From positions 1-53,891 of the forward strand of contig NZ_JAAVJD010000010.1 of NCBI RefSeq assembly GCF_012033735.1: a DNA stretch of 53,891 nucleotides. The letters run 5' to 3'. Below are positions 16,320-23,011 of the stretch, piece after piece. The position numbers were made by a program, and so were the translations under genes. The stretch comes from Streptomyces lonarensis. Lineage in GTDB: Bacteria > Actinomycetota > Actinomycetes > Streptomycetales > Streptomycetaceae. The notes under the pieces are model-generated. The model worked only from the letters and a program-made list of their open reading frames with translations, was not told where the DNA came from and did no database searches. How positions within the stretch are numbered: position 1 is the stretch's first letter; every line of letters starts with the position of its first letter.

Positions 16320-16735
16320 TCACGAACTCAATTCTCGCGGAACTCCAGGCCCCTTACGGTCATACCAGAATGCAGTGTCCGAGAATTCCTTGAGGAAGTC
16401 CTCGTGCATATCGTAGCGAATTGACCCACTCGCATGGGAGCCGCGATTCTGGTACTCCTTCACCAAGCTTTTCCGAGATAGACCGAAGCATCGCTATATT
16501 GAAGCGATGCCGGATTGGGGCCACGCTCCAACGCATGCGCCATGTCATCAAACTTCGGCATCCTATAAACAGAGACGCCATTGCAGTTGTGAACCAGGCC
16601 CGGCGTAGCCCCTGCGAGCACATAGTACGTGTGGAGGTTCTTGACGGTGAGGTTGTGGACGGTTGCGGTGGTGGTGCGATGGGTGAGTGCGGTGATCTGG
16701 ACGTCCTCGAACGGTTTTGAGGAGCGGTCCACCGA
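16320..16735 (-). pseudogene. Orphan Hint-CT cassette 2 (Hint internally deleted, CT frameshifted)
   Basis: Minus strand from 16735. The Hint entry SSKPFEDVQ joins directly to ITALTHRTTTATVHNLT and NLHTYYVLAGATPGLVHNC, missing about 70 residues compared with the full Hint domain. Both deletion ends share ctggacgt, so it looks like microhomology-mediated loss. A new toxin tip follows: GVSVYRMPKFDDMAHALERG, then PNPASLQYSDASVYLGK. A stop then occurs at GKAW, but a one-base shift at the ggaaaagc run restores SLVKEYQNRGSHASGSIRYD and MHEDFLKEFSDTAFWYDRKG to a stop at 16320. I do not recognise the toxin family. It is a dead copy. Confidence 0.7.
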
Positions 16736-16737
16736 GC

Positions 16738-17026
16738 TGTTGCACGGGAGGCCGGCCACTCGAGCTGCCACCGCCGCCAGATCGCGTCCCGCACGACCTC
16801 GGGCACTCGACCGCGACCCTACTGCTGGAGCAGGGAGTCGAACTCGTCGTCATCAAGGAACTCCTCGGACACGCCCACATCAGCGTCAACGCCACCGCCT
16901 ACGTCCGGCTCCGCCTCCAGCTCGACGTCGTCGACACCCTCCGCGCCGAACTCGGCAGCACGGAGAACACCCAGGCAGCACGCTGCGACGGCGACGAACC
17001 GCCCCCCTGCGCCGCCGTCGTCCGCT
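16738..17026 (+). pseudogene. Tyrosine recombinase C-terminal fragment, copy A
   Basis: Plus-strand codons read RVPHDLGHSTATLLLEQGVE, then LVVIKELLGHAHISVNATAY, then VRLRLQLDVVDTLRAEL. This is the C-terminal catalytic part of an actinobacterial tyrosine integrase, where intact proteins read HDLRHSTATLLLEQ and GVYAHVRLRLQ. The catalytic Arg is Gly, and two residues are lost around the active-site Tyr. A one-base deletion relative to copy B removes the stop near 17025, so the frame runs on to 17127. It starts at the Hint junction gagctgttgcacgg, in the opposite direction to the toxin cassette. Confidence 0.75.
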
Positions 17027-17095
17027 ACGTTGCCGTCAACTACTGCTGTCACCCCACGCAGAAGCCCCACCAGGACGCATCTGGCGAGGCTTCAT
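17027..17095 (+). repeat. Repeat copy A: post-integrase sequence with decayed hairpin
   Basis: The stretch acgttgccgtcaactact...gtcac followed by gaagccccacc...ggcgaggcttc corresponds to copies B (19800-19870) and C (22888-22955). The hairpin arms here are only partly complementary. In each copy it lies between toxin or immunity cassettes. Confidence 0.6.
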
Positions 17096-17170
17096 TCTGC
17101 TTAGCACATCTGACTCGAACAGGATGAGATTTCCATGAGTCAGGTCCTTGTGAGACGGTACACGCAGATC

Positions 17171-17521
17171 TTAGCGCTCCATAAGCATCTTCAGGAGATT
17201 ACCCGTCAGGCATTCGCAAATACGGTACCCGTCCTCGCCAAGATACGGGAGGTTTTCAACGAAAGAGAACCTGATCAATTCCTTGACCTCGTCATCACCC
17301 TGCACATACGCACGCTCGATGAAATTTGTCAACCGAAGCACAGTAATCTCCTCGGCCGAGCGCTGGCCAGCCTCGCTTAACAAACCCACCGCCCATCGCA
17401 CGACGCCTGCCAGTAAAACATGGGAAAGGCGCTCTTCATAGAATTCCACATGCCGAGCATGCAAGTCCTCGAGCTGCGGAAAGCCCTGAAGGAGGCCATG
17501 GAAGAACTGACTTTCATCCAT
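17171..17521 (-). CDS. DUF7674-like protein, probable immunity gene
   Basis: About 116 residues from MDESQFFHGLLQGFPQLEDL. The C-terminal part carries TNFIERAYVQGDDEVKELIR and FSFVENLPYLGEDGYRI, a pattern I associate with DUF7674, a helical family often found near polymorphic toxins. ATG 17521 is preferred to the TTG at 17530. An IS5-type element begins 31 bp upstream, so the cognate toxin tip and native promoter have been displaced or separated. Immunity function is inferred from family and context. Confidence 0.6.
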   Translation of the reverse strand: MDESQFFHGLLQGFPQLEDLHARHVEFYEERLSHVLLAGVVRWAVGLLSEAGQRSAEEITVLRLTNFIERAYVQGDDEVKELIRFSFVENLPYLGEDGYRICECLTGNLLKMLMER

Positions 17522-17551
17522 CCCTATCAATTCGCTGCGAGAGCCGACTTA

Positions 17552-18449
17552 GAGCTCTTAACACGATCTTGTCGTGTGGGGCTGGTGGGCGTGACCGGGG
17601 TGGCGGTTTGGCCGTTCGTGTTGGTGTGGGTGACAAGCCGTGGATCGTGTCGGATGAACTGTGGGCCCGGATAGAGCCGTTGCTGCCGCGGTGGCCGGAG
17701 CGGTCGCCGGGTCCGAGACCGCTGGATGACCGGCTGTGCCTGCAGGGCATCTTGTTCGTGCTGTACAACGACATCCGGTGGCATCACCTGCCGCCTGAGC
17801 TGGGCTTCGGTTCCGGGCAGACGTGCTGGCGGCGGCTGGGGCGGTGGCAGGAGGCCGGGGTCTTCGACCAGCTGCACCGCCTGCTGCTGGCCGAACTGCA
17901 CGCCGCAGGCGAGCTGGAGTGGTCCCGGGCCTGCGTGGACGCCTCCCACATCCGGGCGAAAAAGGGGGCGCCGGGACCGGCCCGTCGCCGGTCGACCGGG
18001 GGAAGAGGGGCAGTAAACACCACCTGATCTGCGACGGGAACGGCACACCACTGAAGGTGATCACCACCGGCGGCAACGTCAACGACGTCACCCAGACCCT
18101 CGCCCTCGTGGACGGCATCCCACCCGTCGCCGGCCGACCCGGCCGCCCCCGCAAACGACCCGACACGCTCCTCGGCGACAAGGGCTACGACAGCAACCCC
18201 AACCGCCGCGAACTGCGAAAACGCCGCATCCTCCCGGTCATCTCCCGCAAAGGCCAAGCAGACATCCACGGCCTGGGCAAGCTCCGCTACGTCGTCGAGC
18301 AGACCTTCGCCCTCCTCCACCACTTCAAGCGCCTGGCAACCCGATGGGAACGCCGACTCGACCTCCACGACGCACTCGTCTCCCTCGCCTGCTCACTCAT
18401 CTGCTTCAGACGCCTGAAGAAGGCCACACCATGATCGTGTTACGAGCTC
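17552..18449 (+). mobile_element. IS5-family insertion sequence (IS427-like), complete
   Basis: About 898 bp bounded by imperfect inverted repeats: gagctcttaacacgatcttg on the left and, reverse-complemented, gagctcgtaacacgatcatg on the right. It contains two overlapping transposase frames. I could not identify a clear target duplication: left flank gactta, right flank agaggc. Both ends and both frames look intact, so it may be recently active. It separates the DUF7674-like gene from the next cassette. Confidence 0.8.
17569..18434 (+). CDS. IS5-family transposase, two frames joined by programmed frameshift
   Basis: The first frame (17569-18027) carries the DUF4096-type N-terminus, WIVSDELWARIEPLLP through TCWRRLGRWQEAGVFDQLH, and the first catalytic Asp in ACVDASHIRAKKG. 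The second frame, entered near 17965 and ending at 18434, carries HHLICDGNGTPLKVITTGGN, LLGDKGYDSNPNR with the second Asp, and YVVEQTFALLHHFKRLATRW with the catalytic Glu. The frames meet at an A5G5 run (17959-17968), the classical slip site of IS5/IS427 elements, so a full DDE transposase would come from a -1 or +1 shift. The exact start is uncertain; a GTG near 17626 is another possibility. Confidence 0.8.
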
Positions 18450-18495
18450 AGAGGCCCGTTCTGGAGAATCTCCGGAACGGGCCTCTGCGCGATCT

Positions 18496-18738
18496 TCAGT
18501 GCGTCCTCTCCTCGGCAACGCCGATTGCCCAAATCACGAAAGAAACCGGAACGTCACCCCTATGAGGATTAACACTCACAATCGCATCCCTCCATGATCT
18601 GCCGTCCGGAACTGAGATCGCAATGACCGCTTCGTTCGAACTCCAAGCAGGATCTCGGAACTCAATCACATGCTCCCCTGAAGTGACATCGTCAAAATCG
18701 ATTACTTCAATTTCGCTGCCGTTGAAGACTTCTCTCAT
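18496..18738 (-). CDS. Small immunity candidate for Hint-CT cassette 1
   Basis: An 80-residue acidic protein, MREVFNGSEIEVIDFDDVTS to VIWAIGVAEERTH, with alternating hydrophobic and acidic residues suggesting a beta-rich fold. It starts 17 bp after the stop of the preceding Hint-CT frame, the tight spacing expected of a toxin and its cognate immunity gene. No family is recognised. The acidic charge suits a partner for a basic nuclease-type toxin. Confidence 0.6.
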   Translation of the reverse strand: MREVFNGSEIEVIDFDDVTSGEHVIEFRDPAWSSNEAVIAISVPDGRSWRDAIVSVNPHRGDVPVSFVIWAIGVAEERTH

Positions 18739-18754
18739 CTCACTCGCCCTTCGA

Positions 18755-19506
18755 TCAGTCCAGGAACCCGGAGAATGTTCCGCTCACCGAGAACCGGGCA
18801 CCTATGCCCCCATTGGGGAGACGGACATCGATGGTGTCCTGCCAGACCCCACCAATCCTGCCGTACTCCCGCGTGGTGACAGAGCCAGGGCGAGTCAAGA
18901 TGTCGTCCAACACGTCTCGCCCGAGCGCATTCCAAGCCGCCGGATTCTTCTTTCCGGAAGGGATGGGCCACTGCCCGGTGTTCGTTTTGCGCCCCGCGTG
19001 CTTTGCGAGTGCATTGCCAGCCATCTCAAACTCGCCCCTCTTGTCCTTGGGGTCCAGCTTCCGGCCCGAGCCGGAAGCGAAATCCAAGTCCATAGTGGGA
19101 CAGTTCGAATTGTGAACGAGGACCGGCGTAGCCCCTGCCAGCACATAGTACGTGTGAAGGTTGTTGACGGTGAGGTTGTGAACGGTTCCGGTGTTGGTGC
19201 GGTGGGTGAGTGCGGTGATCTGGACGTGGGTGCCGGCGCTGGTGCGGAGCCATTGGCCGGGTTGGAGTTCTTCGGCGTCGGTCCATGCGTCGAGTTCGGG
19301 GACCCAGAAAGGGTGGCCGCCGGTGGCGGTGATGACTTCCCGGTTACCGTCGTCGGTCTCGACGGTGACGTCGACCAGTAGCTTCTCGCCGTTGCCGAGG
19401 ATCTCGGCGGTCACGGTCTCGGCTCGGGTCTCGCCCGTCTCGGGATCTGTCGCCAGCACGCGGTCACCGACCTGGACGTCCTCGATCGGTTTCGAGGAGC
19501 CGTCCG
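18755..19506 (-). CDS. Orphan Hint-CT cassette 1, intact tip without Rhs carrier
   Basis: The minus-strand frame is open from about 19506 to the stop at 18755. It opens with DGSSKPIEDVQVGDRVLAT and carries nearly the whole polymorphic-toxin Hint domain, including TATGGHPFWVPELDAWTDAE and NNLHTYYVLAGATPVLVHNS. It is almost identical to the Hint domain of the full Rhs protein. The CT then differs completely: NALAKHAGRKTNTGQWPIPS, then DDILTRPGSVTTREYGRIGG, then VWQDTIDVRLPNGGIGARFS, ending FSGFLD. The C-terminal beta-strand pattern recalls BECR-fold RNase toxins, but I cannot confirm this. There is no proper start codon or secretion carrier, so it is a donor cassette. The cognate gene is at 18496. 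Confidence 0.75.
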
Positions 19507-19802
19507 TCGGGCTGTTGCACGGAGGCGGGTCATTCGAGCTGCCACCGCCGCCAGATCGCGTCCCTCACGATCTCGGGCACTCGACCGCGACCCCACTGCT
19601 GGAGCAGGGAGTCGAACTCATCGTGATCAAGGAACTCCTCGGCCACGCCCACATCGGCGTCAACGCCACCGCCTACGTGGGGCTCCGCCTTCACCGCGAC
19701 GCCATCGGCACCCTCAGCACGGCACTCGACGGCCCCACGATCACCGACGCGACCAAGCGCGACGGCGACGAAGCGCCACCCTGTGCCGCTCTCGTTCGCT
19801 GA
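19507..19802 (+). pseudogene. Tyrosine recombinase C-terminal fragment, copy B
   Basis: It begins at the Hint junction gggctgttgcacgg and reads RVPHDLGHSTATPLLEQGVE, then LIVIKELLGHAHIGVNATAY, then VGLRLHRDAIGTLSTAL, stopping at TGA 19800-19802. It shares with copy A the Arg-to-Gly change in HDLGHST and the shortened segment around the active-site Tyr. The two are therefore descendants of one already broken integrase tail and cannot recombine DNA themselves. Upstream integrase domains are absent. Confidence 0.78.
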
Positions 19803-19827
19803 CGTTGCCGTCAACTACTCCCGTCAC
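19800..19827 (+). repeat. Repeat copy B: conserved post-integrase sequence
   Basis: The sequence tgacgttgccgtcaactact, extended to gtcac, overlaps the integrase stop codon. Related copies lie at 17027 and 22888. It probably is the conserved 3' flank of the original integrative element. Confidence 0.65.
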
Positions 19828-19833
19828 ACCACC

Positions 19834-19870
19834 AGAAGCCACCTGTCAGGCCCCATGACAGGTGGCTTCT
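19834..19870 (+). terminator. Hairpin terminator after integrase fragment B
   Basis: A perfect 15-bp inverted repeat, agaagccacctgtca and tgacaggtggcttct, with a 7-base loop, 31 bp after the integrase stop. It would stop transcripts on either strand and isolates the Imm1 copy 2 gene from the Hint cassette. Confidence 0.75.
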
Positions 19871-19974
19871 ATCTGCCGGAGAAACATTCCCTGATGCCGT
19901 CAGCTCACGGCATCCGAGCAAGGCCAGGACTGCACCAAGCTCGCAGCCGCACTACCGGGCAAGCTGGGCCGCAG

Positions 19975-20553
19975 CTATCGGAGACTGTCCCACTCAATTT
20001 CCGGATCCTCGACGACCTCGACCATAGACGGCCGGCCGAGGCGCTGCCCGTTCATGTGACCGGCAACCCAGCTGATGCACTCAGGTCGATTCCCCGAACG
20101 CAGTCGACAGAACTCCTCCACCGCAGCCTGAATTCGGGATACCGGCAGAGTACTGACCGAGTCATGGAAGAGCGGATACCCAGGAACCGACACAACGCGC
20201 GGATCGAAAGCAAGAGGCTCGGGATTGTCGGAAATCCAAACAGATTCATAAACCCTTCCCTTGCTATGGAATTCATCATCGACGAACCAGATTAGAGCCC
20301 CATAGCCATGGCGTCGATTGATCGCCACGCGCAGATTGCTCGCCGCCACCGGGTCGGTTTCGCAATGCCGTCGATCAGCAATACAGAACCAGGCATCTTC
20401 GCCGGGGCAGTAGGAGCCCTCAGCTTCCTCTTCCCCTTGCAAGCCCTCAATGACTTCGGCGACGACCCGTGACGTCTCGACCGGACTCTCGGCGTAGCGC
20501 CACTCACCCTTGAAGAATACGCTCAGAAACACGGCCCCTAATTTTCTGATCAT
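19975..20553 (-). CDS. Imm1-family immunity protein, copy 2
   Basis: A 192-residue protein with the same start (MIRKLGAVFLSVFFKGEW) and nearly the same sequence as copy 1 at 12440-13015. Differences include SVPGYPLFHDSVSTLPVS against SDPGYPLFHDSASALPVS, and an extra terminal Arg. The frame is fully intact although the adjacent DddA-like tip is dead. Retention of immunity without its toxin is expected if related strains still deploy the toxin. It lies within the same long duplication as copy 1. Confidence 0.8.
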   Translation of the reverse strand: MIRKLGAVFLSVFFKGEWRYAESPVETSRVVAEVIEGLQGEEEAEGSYCPGEDAWFCIADRRHCETDPVAASNLRVAINRRHGYGALIWFVDDEFHSKGRVYESVWISDNPEPLAFDPRVVSVPGYPLFHDSVSTLPVSRIQAAVEEFCRLRSGNRPECISWVAGHMNGQRLGRPSMVEVVEDPEIEWDSLR

Positions 20554-20622
20554 CGCCGCACCCGGCCGTGGTGCGGGACGCTACGCATGCTACCCGCGGC
20601 CTCTGGGCCAGACTGTCGTGCT

Positions 20623-20837
20623 CTAACCTTGGGGAAGGGTCGTCGGAACCGCTGACGAGCACGAAACCCTTCCCGAACACGGTCCGCCAGAATGGTTGAT
20701 TGAGACATCGAGTGATGGTATGCCAGCCTGTCTCAGAAGCCAACCAACCTCGGTCTCCACGAGAGTGATTGATATATGGGCCCACTCGCCGGATTCGATA
20801 TGTTCGGTGAATTCATGAGGTACTGGGCTGACCCCAC
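20623..20837 (-). pseudogene. DddA-like deaminase tip, copy 2 (inactivated)
   Basis: Minus strand from the IS boundary at 20837: PHEFTEHIESGEWAHISI, then TLVETEVGWLLRQAGIPSLD, then VSINHSGGPCSGRVSCSSAV, then PTTLPQG and a stop at 20623. Compared with copy 1, the zinc-binding His of HVE is Leu (CAC to CTC), and a TCG codon is now TAG, removing the last 11 residues. The PC...C cysteines remain. It is truncated on the other side by the IS at 20838. It cannot be an active deaminase. Confidence 0.72.
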
Positions 20838-21727
20838 TGAGCCCTTTCCAACCTGCCTCTGATGCTGGCGGTTGTGCTGACAACGTGGTGAAGCCCCTGG
20901 TAGACGGGTTCACGACCAAGATTCCCTCGCCCACCAGAGGCTTCACATGCTTGTCTATCCGTCCGGGCTGGACGTGTCCAGCTCTGCCCTGCGCCTGCTG
21001 TCGACCGAGCTCCGCCGACGCCGGGTGGTAATCGATACCCGCTGGCGACGCCTGAACACGGGGCGCCAAGCCCTGCTCACCCTCGCCCACCTCCGCAACG
21101 GCCACCCCTACGCCCAGCTCGCGGCCGGGTTCGGCATCGGAACCACGACCGCCTTCCGATACATCGCCGAGGCTGTGGAGGTCCTGGCCGCTTTCGCTCC
21201 GAGCCTTGCCGAGGCGGCACGGACTGCCTCGGCGAAGGCGTTCGTGCTGCTGGACGTGACGCTGCTGCCGACCGACCGCATCGCCGCCAACCGGCCCTTC
21301 TACTCAGGCAAACACAAGAAGCACGGGATGAACGTGCAGGTCCTCGCCGATCCCTTCGGCCGACTGCTGTGGGTCTCATCGGCTCTACCCGGCGCTGTCC
21401 ATGACGTCCGCGCGGCTCGTGAAAACGGCGTCGTCGAGGCCCTCACCGAGGCGGGCATACTGTGCTGGGCCGACAAGGGATACCGCGGTGCCGGCGGCAC
21501 GGTACGCACCCCGTACTGGGGACGGTGGGAAACTCTCTCCGCAGGCCAGCAGGCGGTGAACCGGTCCCATGCGAAGATCCGCGCACTCGTCGAGCAGGCC
21601 GTCGCCACCCTCAAGTCCTGGCGACTGCTCCGGAAGCTGCGGTGCTCAACCACCCGGATCACCAACCTCGTCCAGGCCGTCCTCACCCTGCATCTGGCCA
21701 GCTCGGAGTGAGGATGGAAAAGGCTCA
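20838..21727 (+). mobile_element. Insertion sequence with one DDE transposase, complete
   Basis: About 890 bp with inverted ends tgagccctttccaacctg (20838-20855) and, reverse-complemented, tgagccttttccatcctc (21710-21727). It encodes a single 254-residue transposase. The left flank ends in the Imm1/DddA duplication and the right flank in unrelated sequence before a HEAT-like gene. No matching target duplication is visible, so a deletion or recombination probably followed insertion. A decayed relative is at 11560-11755. Confidence 0.8.
20947..21711 (+). CDS. IS5-like transposase (HTH_Tnp_4 / DDE_Tnp_4 type)
   Basis: A 254-residue transposase. The N-terminal helix-turn-helix LLTLAHLRNGHPYAQLAAGF near 40-60 is followed by the DDE core: the first Asp in FVLLDVTLLPTDRI, the second in LPGAVHDVRAARE, and the Glu in ALVEQAVATLKSWRLLRKLR. 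ADKGYRGAGG lies between the last two, as in the family. The ATG at 20947 matches the ATG preserved in the 11.6 kb remnant. The frame is complete, so the element may be mobile. Confidence 0.85.
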   Translation: MLVYPSGLDVSSSALRLLSTELRRRRVVIDTRWRRLNTGRQALLTLAHLRNGHPYAQLAAGFGIGTTTAFRYIAEAVEVLAAFAPSLAEAARTASAKAFVLLDVTLLPTDRIAANRPFYSGKHKKHGMNVQVLADPFGRLLWVSSALPGAVHDVRAARENGVVEALTEAGILCWADKGYRGAGGTVRTPYWGRWETLSAGQQAVNRSHAKIRALVEQAVATLKSWRLLRKLRCSTTRITNLVQAVLTLHLASSE

Positions 21728-21766
21728 ATCAAAAGCTACCACATCCGCCCCGATTAAACGCCAAGA

Positions 21767-22495
21767 TCAGAATGGAGGCTCGTCGAGGGAGCCTCTGTCC
21801 GAGTTCCAAAATTCATTCCAGGAGTCACCTTTCTTCTCCGTTGACCCCGCCGCATCCTTTAGTGACTTAGTATCTTCTCCCCAGACTGCGAGCCGTAAAA
21901 TCGCCGCATCTCGATAAGACCGCTTGGAACTGACCGCCAATACGCTACGCACATTGGGGGCTACGCTCCCAATGTGGCATGCGAGTTCTGGAGCATCCAA
22001 AAGGTGGACAGCGGCAAGCAAGGCGGCCTCTGCCACATCTCTATCGGAATCAGAGATATGACCAAACACCCCCCAAAAGAGAGTAGAGCGAATCGCTCGC
22101 ATCTCACTGAAGAGTGGGTTGTCAACCGATGCCGCAGCGCCGAGCCAGACTTCACGTTGGCGCTCTCCTAAACCACTTACGACGTAGGCTGTTTCAGCCA
22201 GCCATTCCAGCAACTCGCTTCGATGTGGAGCGGTCAGAGATGCTCTGCTTCTGGGCTCGCCAAGGACGGCAGCAACGAATAGCGCAGCCGCAGGCGTTGC
22301 GGAGTAGAGCGACCCTTGATGAAGCAGATCGTTCCAGAGATGGTTGAGGGCGGTAGTCGTTGCGCCGGAGTTCCCAGACGTAAGACCGGCCAGCTTGGCC
22401 GGTGTTCCAGGAGCTGCTGGCCCACCGCCGTGCTCGAGGTGAGACCAATCGGTCTCGTCGAGGAGCAAATTTGCATCGGGCAGTTCACTAGCCAT
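21767..22495 (-). CDS. HEAT-like helical protein, probable immunity gene
   Basis: A 242-residue protein, MASELPDANLLLDETDWSHL at the start. The central part is regular amphipathic helices: ALNHLWNDLLHQGSLYSATP, AAALFVAAVLGEPRSRASL, RDVAEAALLAAVHLLDAPEL. This spacing resembles HEAT-repeat proteins, a known class of polymorphic-toxin immunity factor. It lies 132 bp downstream of a DddA-like tip on the same strand, which makes it that tip's likely cognate immunity. This DddA-like tip is thus not paired with Imm1, unlike the other two. Confidence 0.6.
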   Translation of the reverse strand: MASELPDANLLLDETDWSHLEHGGGPAAPGTPAKLAGLTSGNSGATTTALNHLWNDLLHQGSLYSATPAAALFVAAVLGEPRSRASLTAPHRSELLEWLAETAYVVSGLGERQREVWLGAAASVDNPLFSEMRAIRSTLFWGVFGHISDSDRDVAEAALLAAVHLLDAPELACHIGSVAPNVRSVLAVSSKRSYRDAAILRLAVWGEDTKSLKDAAGSTEKKGDSWNEFWNSDRGSLDEPPF

Positions 22496-22627
22496 CTAAG
22501 AATTATGCTATATGTAGCACCAGAAACAGGAACCGGGCCTGCAGGAGGACTTCGACCTTGATGGTCGCGAGCTACCAAAAGGCCGCATCCTATAAAAGCA
22601 GGGCATCAAGTCATCCTTCGGGAGGTG

Positions 22628-22888
22628 TCAATCTCCAACGAAAGCTCCGCCCGTAAAGAACTTTCTGCCATGTTGGAATCTCACCGTAAGCTCTGCTCCC
22701 GTCGGCAGCATCGCACGAATCGTGCTGGCGCATGTGCCGCAGACTCCATTGGGATGACTGATCATCAGTCATGCGTTCTTCGCTCGGAAGTGATGCATCA
22801 ATGCAGCCGCCTGAGCTTCAACGTGCGTTTCATACCCATCTGCAAATCCGGTCGGCGGCTGGTATCCGGGGGAGGACTGCTCGACACT
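22628..22888 (-). pseudogene. Third DddA-like deaminase tip, split by in-frame stop
   Basis: The minus-strand frame reads VEQSSPGYQPPTGFADGYE, then THVEAQAAALMHHFRAKNA, a TGA stop at 22769-22771, and in the same frame LMISHPNGVCGTCASTIRAM, then LPTGAELTVRFQHGRKFFTG to a stop at 22628. THVEAQAAA supplies His and Glu, and NGVCGTC supplies the two zinc cysteines. LPTGAELTV is the family's typical continuation. This is clearly a different subgroup from the two duplicated tips. One nonsense codon, or a small deletion at that point, separates it from a full domain. It has no start and no carrier. Confidence 0.72.
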
Positions 22889-22955
22889 GACGTTGCCGTC
22901 AACTACTTCCGTCACCCCACTCGGAAGCCCCGTCGAGACACACCTGACGGGGCCT
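22888..22955 (+). repeat. Repeat copy C: post-integrase sequence with hairpin, no integrase left
   Basis: The sequence tgacgttgccgtcaactact, extended to gtcac (22888-22915), is followed by a hairpin (gccccgtc and gacggggc). It corresponds to copies A and B, but the integrase coding part is gone. It lies exactly at the upstream end of the third DddA-like tip, repeating the arrangement of the other cassettes. Confidence 0.65.
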
Positions 22956-23011
22956 CGAGTTTGCCACGCCGTAGCTTACTTCGCGAGAGGATCAGCACCT
23001 CAAACCAAGTG

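Larger units (their letters stand above)
19970..20839. repeat. Long direct duplication, copy 2 (Imm1 plus DddA-like tip)
   Basis: The partner of 12430-13303, in the same orientation. It carries the inactivating changes in the deaminase tip and ends against the IS element. Confidence 0.8.

Noticed and set aside
17546..18455. Target site duplication for the IS5-type element
   Set aside because: The flanks (gactta on the left, agaggc on the right) do not give a convincing duplicated target.
16738..19802. An integron or active site-specific cassette system driven by the recombinase fragments
   Set aside because: Both recombinase pieces are C-terminal tails with the catalytic Arg replaced and no N-terminal domains. 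No attC-like palindromes accompany the cassettes.
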